Assembly: GCA_029298735.1 (NCBI GenBank)
Contig: JANSLP010000077.1
Coordinates: forward strand, 1 to 64,000
Length of the DNA: 64,000 bases
DNA from: Ophiostoma sp. CBS 140.51
Taxonomy: Eukaryota > Ascomycota > Sordariomycetes > Ophiostomatales > Ophiostomataceae
Reading direction: 5' to 3'
How positions within the stretch are numbered: the stretch's first letter is position 1; each line of letters starts with the position of its first letter. The notes beneath the pieces are model-generated. The model ran no database searches, was not told where the DNA came from, and saw only the letters and a program-made list of their open reading frames with translations. The position numbers and the translations under genes were made by a program. Shown here piece by piece: positions 36,148 to 46,612 of this stretch.

Positions 36148-36801
36148 TCTGGCGGTATTGTAGAAGAAAGTGCAATTTGCTTGCTGTTCTTCTTTCTCTC
36201 TTCTCTGTCTCGAGCTTCGAAATGCCTTCTTATATACAAATACCCCTATTTGGTTGCCTAGGAAAGTATTTATCTGCCTGTTGTCGGGCAGGAGACAAAA
36301 GAAGACAACAGAAGCGAGGAGTCGGGCAGGTGCCAGCCGGCCCGGCAGACGGCGGTCTAACGTAGAATTGCCAATTTTTGGCGGGGCTCCTCCCCTATTC
36401 TGCCATTTCAACATCCCTCTTCGAAGCTGCCCGCCACTAGCGCCAACCACGCTGTACTGCAAAGGCCCCCAATTAAAGCTGCCATTAACGGCCGACGCGC
36501 TTCGACGCGTCTTCCTCACTCCCAACCGCGTTTGAAGAGGTTTTGCGGCCACAGCACACCAGGCGACGACCACCTCCACGGAATCCGCCACAACACAACC
36601 ACTTTGGCCAAACCCGACCACCTGCACTGTCGGTTCGTATTATAGAGGTATCTTATTCTTGATTGAGTCTACATTCGACGACTAGACTCTTTTGGCGTCG
36701 CCTTTTTTCTCTCTTTCGCCAGATCGCCTCCTCTCTTAATTTCTCATTTCCCTCTATACGTTCCTTTTCTCGAATCTCCTAGACTCTCCCCGATTCTCAA
36801 T
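36148..36801. promoter_or_regulatory. Divergent promoter between the WD40 gene and CTF4
   Basis: The 654 bases lie between two ATG codons facing away from each other, so they must hold both promoters. The Ctf4 side (36640-36800) is CT-rich, a common fungal leader feature. The middle has a GC-richer block with paired GACGCG elements, listed separately. Confidence 0.75.
36494..36510 (+). promoter_or_regulatory. Candidate MCB (MBF-type) site, paired GACGCG/ACGCGT
   Basis: GACGCG occurs at 36494-36499 and again at 36504-36509, one helical turn apart. The second copy completes ACGCGT (36505-36510), the MluI cell-cycle box bound by MBF in yeasts. It lies about 290 bases before the Ctf4 start codon. 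MBF drives replication genes at G1/S, so the context fits; binding here is inferred. Confidence 0.45.
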
Positions 36802-39534
36802 ATGTCCGCTACGGCGTCGCGCCCGCGGCCGCGCCCTGCGCATGGCCTCGGCTGCACTCGCTGTGCCTACACCCCGAGCGGCCGCCAGCTCATCTCGGTC
36901 GGCGCCACCAACACCATCCGCATCTACAAGACAGGCTCCGACGGCGAGCCTACGAACGTCGACGACTGCCAAGAGCAGAACGTCAGTGTCGCCGCCACCG
37001 ACGAGATCTTTGTGGCTGGCTCGGAGGACGGCACCGTCAGTCTCTACTCGCTCGACACCAACTCCTTTGAGAGCTTCTTGCTGCGCACTTCGCTGCCTGT
37101 CCGCGACGTCGCTCTCTCGCCCGACGGCCGCTGGTGTGCCGTGGCCAGCGACGAGCTGACTGTCCGTATCGTCCGTGTCGATGACAACACCGTTGTGCGC
37201 CACCTGCGTGCCCACAACCGCCCCGCCAAGCACGTGTCCTTTGATCCCAAGGGCCGCACAATTGCCGTGTCTTGTACGGACGGCATCATCTACGTGTACT
37301 CCTTGATCGAGACAGAGGAGGATGACGAGGCCGAGAATGGTGGCGAGGGCGCTGGTGCCAACAACACAAACAGCACAAAAGGCGACCCTGCTCTGATTCG
37401 CAAGATTGACGGCATCATTGGTAGTCTCGACTCGGAAGCCGATGCCTCGGCCAAGGTCGCCTGGCACCCCGACGGGCGCGCCTTTGCTGTGCCCACGCCC
37501 ACGCGCGACATTCAAATCATTTCCAAGCATGATTGGGAGAAGCAGCGCGCCTTTGCCAACGGCCACGACGGCGAGATCACTGCTCTTGCATGGTCGCCCA
37601 ACGGTGCCCTGCTTGCATCGGCCGGCAAAGACGGCAAGATTATCTTGTGGGAGACCAAGTCTCTGAGTGTCGTCGGCCGCTACGAGTATAGTGGCGTCCA
37701 GGACATTACCTGGCACCCGACCAACAACCTGGTGGCCTTTACCAATGGCGAGGGTGAGGTGTACATCTATCCAGACTTTGTCACCGCCCAGTATGCCGTT
37801 CTGCTTCGCCTGCCCACACAGCCAAGCCCTTTTATCCATGACCCCCTGGGCGAGATCTCGGCCAACGGCCTCGTCCGCCGGCCACAACAGCAGCCTGCGG
37901 ATGGCGGCCGCAAGGACGGCGCTGTTGTGTCGGGCCTCGTCGCCCGTGAGGCAGCAGAGGGTGGCGACGATGAGGACTTCGACAGCTTATTGAACGACGA
38001 CTTTGACATGATTGACGATGACGATGGGTTTGTCGTCGACGACGATGGTGCGGGTTACACAACAGGCGCTGCCAATGGCAGTCGCAAGCGGCCACACGAC
38101 GGCGACAATAGCACTGGTCCAGTCCGGGGCGCGAAACGGGCAGGTGGTGCCGGTGGTGGTGGCCGCGCATTGTGGCAACCGCAATACCACACGGCCTTTC
38201 AGCCCGGATCGACTCCGTGGCGCGGCAACCGCAAGTACTTGTGCCTCAACCTCGTGGGTGTTGTCTGGACGGTTGATCAGGATGCCCACTACACTGTGAC
38301 TGTCGAGTTCTACGATCGCGAGTTCCAGCGCGACTTTCACTTTACTGATACCTTCTTGTACGACAAAGCCTGCCTCAATGAGCATGGCACCCTTTTCTCG
38401 TGCCCACCGCGCGGCTCGGGTGATGGCTCGAGCCCGGCGAACTCACCTGCTGTGGTCTTCTATCGCCCACATGAGTCTTGGACACAACAGCGTCTTGACT
38501 GGCGCACAGAGCTTCCCGCTGGCGAGTCTGTCATTGCCATGTCGTTGAGCGCATCCTTTGTCACTGTTGTCACGAGTGCCGACTATGTGCGCGTCTACAC
38601 GCTCTTTGGTGTGCCATACCGCGTCTATCGCCCCAAGAGCACACCCGTTGTCACTTGCGCAAGCTGGAAGGATTACGTCTGGACACTGGGCAACGGGCCC
38701 ATGGCCCCCGATGGCACCGCCCGCCTGCAGTACACTATTGAGAACGTCCAGCGTGACGAGATTTGTCAGAACGAAGACACGGTAGCCCTGCCCGCCGGCG
38801 CTTCGGTGCAGTCCGTCTTCTTCTCCGACGAAGGCGACCCGTGCATTTACGACTCGACCGGCACACTGCTTACACTGCTGCACTGGCGGCAACCATCGCG
38901 GGCCTCGTGGGTTCCCCTGCTTGACACGCTGCAAATGGCACGTCTGGCATCGGGACGCAAGCACGAGACTTATTTCCCCATTGCCGTTGCCGACCGCAAG
39001 TTCCACTGTATCATCTTGAAGGGCGGCGACCAGTACCCCTACTTCCCACGGCCACTGCTGTCCGAATTTGATTTCAGCATCCCTCTCGGTCGCGCACCAA
39101 AGAAAAGCAGTGCAATCGAAGATGATGGTGGTGACGAAAATGCCGACGACGACGCGACTGCTGGTCGTCTTGAGCACGCCTTTGTCTTGCATGGCGTCCA
39201 TACCGCCCAGTTGTCCGACCGCCTTGAGGGTAGCAGCGAGGAAGGCAAGTCCTCCTATGCTCTCAAGACAGCACTGGCGCGTCTTGAGCTCGAGACCGAC
39301 AAGACCCTCCTGCAATTGCTGGCTCTTGAGTGCCGTGCCGGCGAAGAGCGCGGCATGCGTGCCCTGGAGCTCGTGCGTCTGATGCGTGACGGTGGCGGCA
39401 AAATGGTAGAGGCCGCTAGCAAGGTCGCCGAGCGGTATGGCCGGACTGTGCTGGGCACCAAGATCCGGGCCCTGGGCGAGCGGCGCATGCAAGGGCAGAT
39501 GGGCCTATTGGACGATGATGAAGAGGAGGAGTAG
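36802..39534 (+). CDS. CTF4: Ctf4/AND-1/SepB, replisome scaffold
   Basis: An intronless gene of 910 residues. It links the CMG helicase to DNA polymerase alpha and other clients at the replication fork and supports sister-chromatid cohesion. The N-terminal region (about 1-330) is a WD40 propeller: units such as VAGSEDGTVSLYS, VRDVALSPDGRWCAV and LASAGKDGKIILWE. A very acidic linker follows (about 390-425, SLLNDDFDMIDDDDGF), then a basic/Gly patch. The middle domain (about 465-760) matches the SepB/Mcl1 region that trimerises in yeast Ctf4. The last 100 residues are a helical segment (ALARLELETDKTLLQLLALE). Length and order match SepB of Aspergillus and Mcl1 of fission yeast. The HMG box of animal AND-1 is absent, as in fungi. 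The start is the first ATG after the CT-rich leader. Confidence 0.95.
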   Translation: MSATASRPRPRPAHGLGCTRCAYTPSGRQLISVGATNTIRIYKTGSDGEPTNVDDCQEQNVSVAATDEIFVAGSEDGTVSLYSLDTNSFESFLLRTSLPVRDVALSPDGRWCAVASDELTVRIVRVDDNTVVRHLRAHNRPAKHVSFDPKGRTIAVSCTDGIIYVYSLIETEEDDEAENGGEGAGANNTNSTKGDPALIRKIDGIIGSLDSEADASAKVAWHPDGRAFAVPTPTRDIQIISKHDWEKQRAFANGHDGEITALAWSPNGALLASAGKDGKIILWETKSLSVVGRYEYSGVQDITWHPTNNLVAFTNGEGEVYIYPDFVTAQYAVLLRLPTQPSPFIHDPLGEISANGLVRRPQQQPADGGRKDGAVVSGLVAREAAEGGDDEDFDSLLNDDFDMIDDDDGFVVDDDGAGYTTGAANGSRKRPHDGDNSTGPVRGAKRAGGAGGGGRALWQPQYHTAFQPGSTPWRGNRKYLCLNLVGVVWTVDQDAHYTVTVEFYDREFQRDFHFTDTFLYDKACLNEHGTLFSCPPRGSGDGSSPANSPAVVFYRPHESWTQQRLDWRTELPAGESVIAMSLSASFVTVVTSADYVRVYTLFGVPYRVYRPKSTPVVTCASWKDYVWTLGNGPMAPDGTARLQYTIENVQRDEICQNEDTVALPAGASVQSVFFSDEGDPCIYDSTGTLLTLLHWRQPSRASWVPLLDTLQMARLASGRKHETYFPIAVADRKFHCIILKGGDQYPYFPRPLLSEFDFSIPLGRAPKKSSAIEDDGGDENADDDATAGRLEHAFVLHGVHTAQLSDRLEGSSEEGKSSYALKTALARLELETDKTLLQLLALECRAGEERGMRALELVRLMRDGGGKMVEAASKVAERYGRTVLGTKIRALGERRMQGQMGLLDDDEEEE

Positions 39535-40150
39535 GTTTGAGAAGGACCTTTTGATGTAGGGGAATGTCCCAAAATAGGTTGGACGTCGGACGTTGAAAGA
39601 GATGAAGTGATTGATCTTCAGAGCGAACCAGAAGACAAGACGAGAAGACGAACGATATCACGGAGACTTTCCTACTTCATTCTCGATCATTCCTCACATT
39701 TTTTGTTGACTTGGCTGTGGGAGGTGGTATTTTCATGCATGGATTTTTACGTTACGAGACCATAATGTTGTGTATTTTTTTAACGAGTTTCTTCTTTTTT
39801 GGTTTACATCTTACACTGGAGGAAGGCAATTCATTTTGTGTCCGCTTTTCTTTTCTTTTGTCTGTCGTTACGTACGTTTTATAATGGGAAAAGCTTGCCT
39901 CATCTGGCTTCCTTACGATTGTGATACAACCACAAGTACAGCCTGTTGCTGCTGGTAATCTCCAGATGCAATCCATCATCAACATTTGTATCATACCTGT
40001 CAGTAATTGTGCCGCGCCTGGTCTTTTTCAAACCTGGACGGAACTTCAGACTTTTGTCAGCGTCTCGAGAGGAAGAGCTACAGCCCTTTGACGTCCTACA
40101 AGCCCTCTACACGCTCCTCCTGGTCCTTTTAAGGCGCTCCCTGCAATAGC

Positions 40151-40186
40151 AGAGGCTCTTACAGAGGCTCTCACAGAGGCTCTTAC
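40151..40186. repeat. 12-bp tandem repeat, three copies
   Basis: Three head-to-tail copies of AGAGGCTCTTAC; the middle one differs at one base. The repeat is intergenic with no associated frame. Confidence 0.85.
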
Positions 40187-40683
40187 ATTCGAAACCTATT
40201 AAAATCATATTCATCTTGCGCCCTAATTAGGTGTATGTTCTGTGTATGCCTCTGTTAACTTACGCGTTTCCTTATATCCCCTCCTGCGAGTTACCCGTTT
40301 TGAAAATGTCGTCCTCATATGTGAAGCGTTTTCGCGCCATTTCTTCCCCTACAAAAAGTCCGGGGTTGATCTTGCATGAATGAGCGCCGCCTGTTGGTTC
40401 CCGGTTTGCTATGACCTGTTGAGAAACAAAGATAGATTAGGGGAGCGCGGGATCGACTATTACTCCGAGATATAGATGCGGAGTACGACCACCACGAGGC
40501 AAATCGTACAAAGAGAAGGGTGTGGTGTTTACTTACTGTACTATAGGGTGACGACAGCAGCCTGACGTAGGCAATGTATTTCTGGAGAAGCGACGGGCTG
40601 AGAAAGGAGGGAACGGTAACGGGGAGTCAAGATAGGACAGAAAATGAAGAAGAAGATATAACTTATTCCCACAGAGTCTGAAA

Positions 40684-40699
40684 ACAGACAGACAGACAG
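40684..40699. repeat. (ACAG)4 microsatellite
   Basis: Four perfect tetranucleotide units in intergenic DNA. Confidence 0.8.
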
Positions 40700-43600
40700 T
40701 AGGTCGTGTATTTGATTCTGATATCAGATGGTATCTTCTCGGTTCAAAACTCTTGGATTCTTGGCGTCGAGGTCAGCGACTACGGGCGTGGGGAAAAAAA
40801 GCTCATTCACGACTAGCAAAGAACCTCTGCCGCGTTTTAGGGTTGATGTAATTCAACAACGCATACGGAGTGTAGAGCACAATATTTTGCGGTATTGATT
40901 CGGGCACGGGATTGCATACAAGTGCAAATTTTAAATTCGTTTAAGCAGGACGTAGGACGTAGCGGATATTGCTTCTACATAGAACTTTTGAATAGAGAGG
41001 ACATTCCTTTGAATTGAATGCCTGCACGTAGGTCTATGGCTGGGACGTCGCTCATTTCGTGTTAATATTTGCAGAAGCTGGACAAAAATACGACGTTCTT
41101 GATGTCGTTCGGAGTACTGATGTTGTATTCGCTCTTTGCCATCATGGAGGCCGAAACAGGCTACTCCCTAATCAAATTATCGATGCAGGGGAAAAGCTCT
41201 GACCATGTCCGGGTTCTTTTTCTGTTTCTCGTTTGTCTTCTCCCCTTGGACTTTTATTTACGAATCCTTAAACTGCACATGATATCGGGTGAGATTTCTC
41301 AAAAGCATGGACTGGCCGGCTCTGGTAGAGGACCCAACAAGAAACTCTTCCGGAGATGTCAAGGGGAGATACATGCAGATCAGGACAAATTCGATGGCAG
41401 ATCAGACAAAACACGCTTTTTCACGGGTTCCAGAAAACAAAGTTGACAGGCGATGAAACACAGGCTCGGCGCCCGGAAGCCACGCCCAGAACTGAGCTTT
41501 GACCCCCGATGGAACAACCCAGACTAAAAGAAGGATGCGCCCTCCCTTTGGAGTCTCTTTTGTGGTTCTGTCTGGTTGCGTTTGGTAGCGAAGGGACTCT
41601 TTTCTTGTGGTTTTAACACTCTGTAGACCGAACAGTACCATTGTGCTCTGTGTACGGAGTATGTAGGTATACAAAGTACAGCATGTGCCTTCGAGTAAGA
41701 AATAGCAAGGGTCTCTCTGTGAGCGTAAGGTCTTGCGTTACTTTGACCATCCCCAGCCCGGCTCTCCTCGCTTTGAGAGCCGTCGGTCGCTTTCCCGGAC
41801 ATGTGCACTCAAAAACAGTGACAGAAGCCGGAGGATGGGTTCTCAACAAAACTGTTTTCGCCTTTCCCTTCTTTATGACATACCAGGACCAAGCACTTGT
41901 TTAGTGAGGGAAATCTTTTGTTCAATAATCGGAGACGATGAGTTGGGAGAGCCTGCCGTCCACGCGATCTTAGAGAAGCTGTCGGTTACAATGGGACGTT
42001 CCCGGACAATATACGTTTTGGCAACCGTGTCGTAATTTCTGTGCCGGGGTTGCATACTGTCTGTCGTAATCCCAACGTCGTTTAACTTTGCCTGCTACCT
42101 TGCCCAAAGACGATCGTTTGACAGGCATTTATCGACAGACACAGCACACCGTAGCCATAGAATAATAAATGCGGCGACGACACGGCATGCGATCTATACG
42201 ATGCAGACCGCCAGGCGTCTTCCGTGATATCTTTTAAGCTTCTGAAAGAGCTATTCAAATATATTAGCTTGCGGTAACGAATCGGAGGGTGTATGTATCA
42301 CATTGCGTTGCCGAAGGAGGTGGGCGGTGAAAACAAAGGAATATATGCTTCGGCCCATTATCCATCCTCCGTAGTATATTTGTAGGATCGGTGTACCGAG
42401 GGCTTTTGGCCGCCTACTGACCAAGAACTTTCAAGTCCTGTGTAGACACAGCCTGGGAAGGCACATACTTGTATATACGCACGCGGTATATGTTCAGAAC
42501 GAGATTGGGCTCCCAGACAGCCCACGCCCGCCACAGCAGCCACGCAAACCGCAAATCTGGAATCCAGCGTGTTTGTGTGACCAGGCTCTTTGTGCCTCCT
42601 ACAGTATTCCCTTGAATCAAGCTGATATAAATGGCCCAACGCCCGGTTGGGGTCCACTTGGGTTCGCAGCCAAGCAACAGTCAAATGGCGGACATCTGCA
42701 ACTCGGAGATTAATATGATGCGCGTGGGGAGTGGGATGGCCGTGACGTGTTGTGGTTTCTGTATATTTCCTCTATTACTTTTTGTCTGCGCCCTTTACCG
42801 TTCTATTTTCCTCTTTTGTGATCATTGGCCCTCTACTATCATTTCTGTGTCATCTTGCAGTTCCCATGGAGTAGCGGAACTCTTGGGGCGTGCGCATCGA
42901 TGACAATGTTTGCAGAATGAACTGCATTGTTGGTGGCAGTGAACATGGGGGGGAGGCTGGTCTTTATCTGTACACCCAGCCTGGCCTGGCAGGCAGGGAT
43001 ATGTGTGCTTTCTTGTGTAATATGTGTGATCTGTGTGACCCGTGTGATATTTTTTCTTTGAATTTTTCGTCTGTTGTCTGCAAGCCATGTATTCGGTGTG
43101 GGAGCACCGGTGTAAGAGAGGCGACAGCTCATGAGGATAAGGAGAGAAAGGATGGCGGGCGGGCAAGTCGAGGGCTCGTCGTGGTCGTCAACGGAAAAAT
43201 TTCCGATCCTGAGAACTTGGCGAAGGATAGAAAGGGAAGGGGGCGGATCTGTCAAGACTGTCAAGGCTGGCCTTCTGGCTGGCCAGAGCTTCTTCTGTGA
43301 TCCTATGCAAAGGTCTCGCTGAGTCCGAGGACCTTGTTACACGTCGTTGCGAGTATGCTTGTCCTGGTCTTGGCCCTCCTCGGCGCGTTGGTCCGCCTTT
43401 AGCAAATTGTGGATGCACGGATGAAGAGACAATCGGAGTTGTAGGGGGAAGGGAAATATTGCCCATGGCAATGTTGCCGTTACCAGGAGTTGCTACCGCA
43501 TTCTCCTCCCCCGTATAAGGCGCGACGTATCTCGGCTGTCGATGCTGTTACGTTCTTCCTTTTTTGTCACCGCGGTTGGTGGGCAGTCGCCCGCTCTTCC

Positions 43601-46457
43601 CTTACAATGTATGTAAATGAGAGTGTCTTCACGGAAAGCACGCAGTTGCCATTTTCGGATAAGGTGCGGCATACAACACAGCAGGATCAACCAGCCCAAT
43701 TGTCCTTCCCCTTTTGGAAGGCAATTAATTGATGCAGTCTTGCCCCTACGTCGTGAGTTAGAATAAAATGTTACTGTCGTAAAAAGGAGAGAAGAAAAGG
43801 ACAAGAGAAAAAAAAGCTGCAGATGAATCGCTTCATTGATGCCTATGGTGCGGCTGCTTAGTGTATGTATTGACGATATATATGTAAACATTGTGCATCG
43901 CACCTGCCACGGACGCTGCAGTATCCTTTTTGTTATGACGACATCGTGCTCAATTGCCCCTTCTTGAGCAATATCAAACCGCGTGTAGGCTGCAACCCAC
44001 CCCCCCCCCTTTTTTTTTTTGCTGTCATGTTATCTTTCGTACCGCTTCAGGCTCAGGGGATCACGATGTCTGCCGTTCGTCAAAACAGACCTATGCCAAT
44101 ACGCCAGCCTTATTTGCCCCGCCCCAACGTCTGCCGCCATACATTGTGGTATTTCCACCCTGTTCCTTGACTGTCCAAATGGTTATTGTATTCTTATTGT
44201 CATTCTTATTGTCATTACTAGGAATTAACCGACGTTACCAACGCAGCCCAGGCAAACCGGCCAGAAAAGATCTACAGTATCTCTGCCACAGCTGTAAGTC
44301 GTCATCTTTGTTACAGCGCAACGTCTGGTCCCTTCATTCAATGTGCCGCTCTGGCGCATGACTGTATCGCCATTTTTGACAGCCTCACTGCGAAGAAGTC
44401 CCTTACCCCGGAATTCTAGTCAAGTCCAAAGATCTCCTCGGATTTCCCCAGGTTGGCGAAGCCTATCAACCGCAAACCAACAGACGTCTGAGCCTGGACT
44501 CCGCGTCACCATCCAGGCTGTTGGGCACAGGTCTCCAATTGCAGTAGCATGGGTTCCTGGCTGCTCTAGGGGTTGACCTAGAATCGAATTTCTGGGGATC
44601 GAAGCTAGATGCACCAGGTGCTTCGATGTCGCCGACGGCGAGGTTTATGACATGCCTGACTCGCCTGGGCATTAGTCTGTCTCCTGAGCCACTCCATCAC
44701 ATCTTGGCCTGTTGAGTTCGTCTCCTTGCCTCGCAATGGCCCGACAGAAGGTCACATTTCCTCCTCCTCAGGCCGGCCTTGGTCCTGCTCGACAGCCACA
44801 TGGGCCGACACCATGTTTAAACCTTCTTCTTCCAGCCCGTTTCCCCCAGACGACGCATGGAAGCACCCACAAGGTCGACAACACCCATTTCACTGCACTG
44901 TGTGCGTCGATGCCCGCTGTCGTGCAGGCGGGGTCCACCAAAGTCTCCATCTTTGCACATGCTTGCAACTAGTCAACGCCACGGCGCCCCGGCCGGCGCG
45001 CAATGGCGACCTCTTTTCGAGGATCTCAAAGAACAAGAAGCACGGCGCTCAGAAACAGAAACACAAACAGAATGCCAACAGACGGCAGGCCGAAAGGCCC
45101 AGAAAATGGCGAAGACCAGACAGTACCAAAAACTGCATAAACAAACCCCGTTTTCTCCGTTGTTAGATCACCACTTTCCCAGTCGGAGAAGATGTTGCGA
45201 CAGTACCAAACTTTCAATGTTCTTGGGCCATTTGCTACTAGATTGTTCCCATTCATGGTTCTGACGCTTCTACTCCAGCTTCCAGCGTGCTTCTTTGCTT
45301 CTTCTGCATCTGTCTGCTTCTTCCACCGAGCCCCTGCGACTTCCTGTGCTCGATACGATACCAAGTATTAGGGAGAAACTAGCGCGTTTAGCTCCTCGAG
45401 CTCTTTTGCCTGCGTAAAGTGCTTTTAGTGTGCTAGCTAGGTCTTGCTTTTGGGATGCTTTGGATACCATTGCCGTTGTGACATCTGGTCTTTCTACAAA
45501 TCATTTTACTGGACCATCTGGCAACGCAGTCTTGCACTGTATGCAGAACACGGTTAACACGTTCTAGTCAGGATCGGATCCAAAGTATTCACGACTTGAG
45601 CAGATACCAAAGGTTTGAACCAACCTGCGTTGTTATTCAGCCTCCGGTGAACAGAAAAACGAGGGTTTAGCGACCGAGCGACCCTAACGAGTCTTCTGGA
45701 AGGTGAGCTAGTCGCAGTAAGTGCAACTCTTTCTTCCCCTCCTTTTCGCCCCCCATCCTGCGCGCCTTCTTTCAGAATTCTTTTGTTTCTTTTCGTTCTT
45801 TCTGCCCTGTTCAGTTCTCGCCCGTCTTCTCCTCTTTGCCCTTCTCTCTTTCCTCTACCACAGTATCCTCTTCCCCTCTTTGTTTCCTCACCAACATAAA
45901 AGCCTATTTTTTCAGTCCATCACCTGCCTTTCTTGATGGAGGACACTGCCCGCTTGCCCCCTCCCTTTGCCGTCCCAGAAACGAGGAACCAATCCCAATA
46001 AGCCTTTTTGGCCTTCTACCAAAAGGGCAGCTTGCACTGTTGCCGCATTCACCAATCCCACACGCCCCCCTTGCACAACAGCGGGCGTGTGCAAATGAGA
46101 TATCTGACAAAAATCCTCCGCCGCTGATGCAGTAACACAGCGCACGAAGTATGTACACGGCTTTTTGTTCGCCAAATGCCAGGCCGTCAGCTGCGACGCT
46201 CCCTACTCGTACAGAAATATGTGTATGTACGGAGTACCTGTACCGCCGGGTCTCGCCATCTACCCTCCACCGTCGCTAGTGCCGCCTCTTTGTGAATCGC
46301 ACCTTTGCTTTCGAGTTAGCGGGCAGCCCCTCCAATCCCAGTGTCTCTTGCTCTTGTTTGTGTCTTGCCCCTGTCCCGCTATCAGCCATGCTGCATACTG
46401 TGCACACATACTCGCGTCTTCTTGTGAAGTGCCTGTGTCGTGACGCTTGCGCGCACT

Positions 46458-46474
46458 GTATTACTCAGTAATAC
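46458..46474. repeat. 17-bp quasi-palindrome GTATTACTCAGTAATAC
   Basis: The element is a perfect inverted repeat around one central base. The same 15-base core is present on the minus strand at 58236-58250, 11.8 kb away, in another intergenic region. Confidence 0.75.
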
Positions 46475-46590
46475 GGGGAGGAGTTTCCAACCGGAGACGC
46501 GGCATCACCAACGCGGGCAATCTGTCGGAATAGAGTCTCAACTGACAGGCGGGCGGGCCGCCGAATTATTACAGACGCACGCCCAGGCTA

Positions 46591-46612
46591 CCACCACCAC
46601 CACCACCATCAC
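46591..46612. repeat. (CCA)n microsatellite
   Basis: About six CCA triplets with one interruption, intergenic. Confidence 0.7.

Noticed and set aside
36754..37887. 377-codon minus-strand frame
   Set aside because: It is antisense to the Ctf4 WD40 region and rich in Val/Ala/Asp as expected from the complement of GC3-rich codons.
41069..41446. 125-codon plus-strand frame with hydrophobic segments
   Set aside because: No ATG at its start, later half unlike protein, no recognised family; probably chance in AT-rich DNA.
44726..45264. Overlapping 135-146-codon frames
   Set aside because: Two frames overlap with similar quality and neither shows motifs, splice structure or biased composition.
45605..45625. 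B-box-like GGTTTGAACC (minus strand)
   Set aside because: No matching A box or acceptor stem upstream on that strand.
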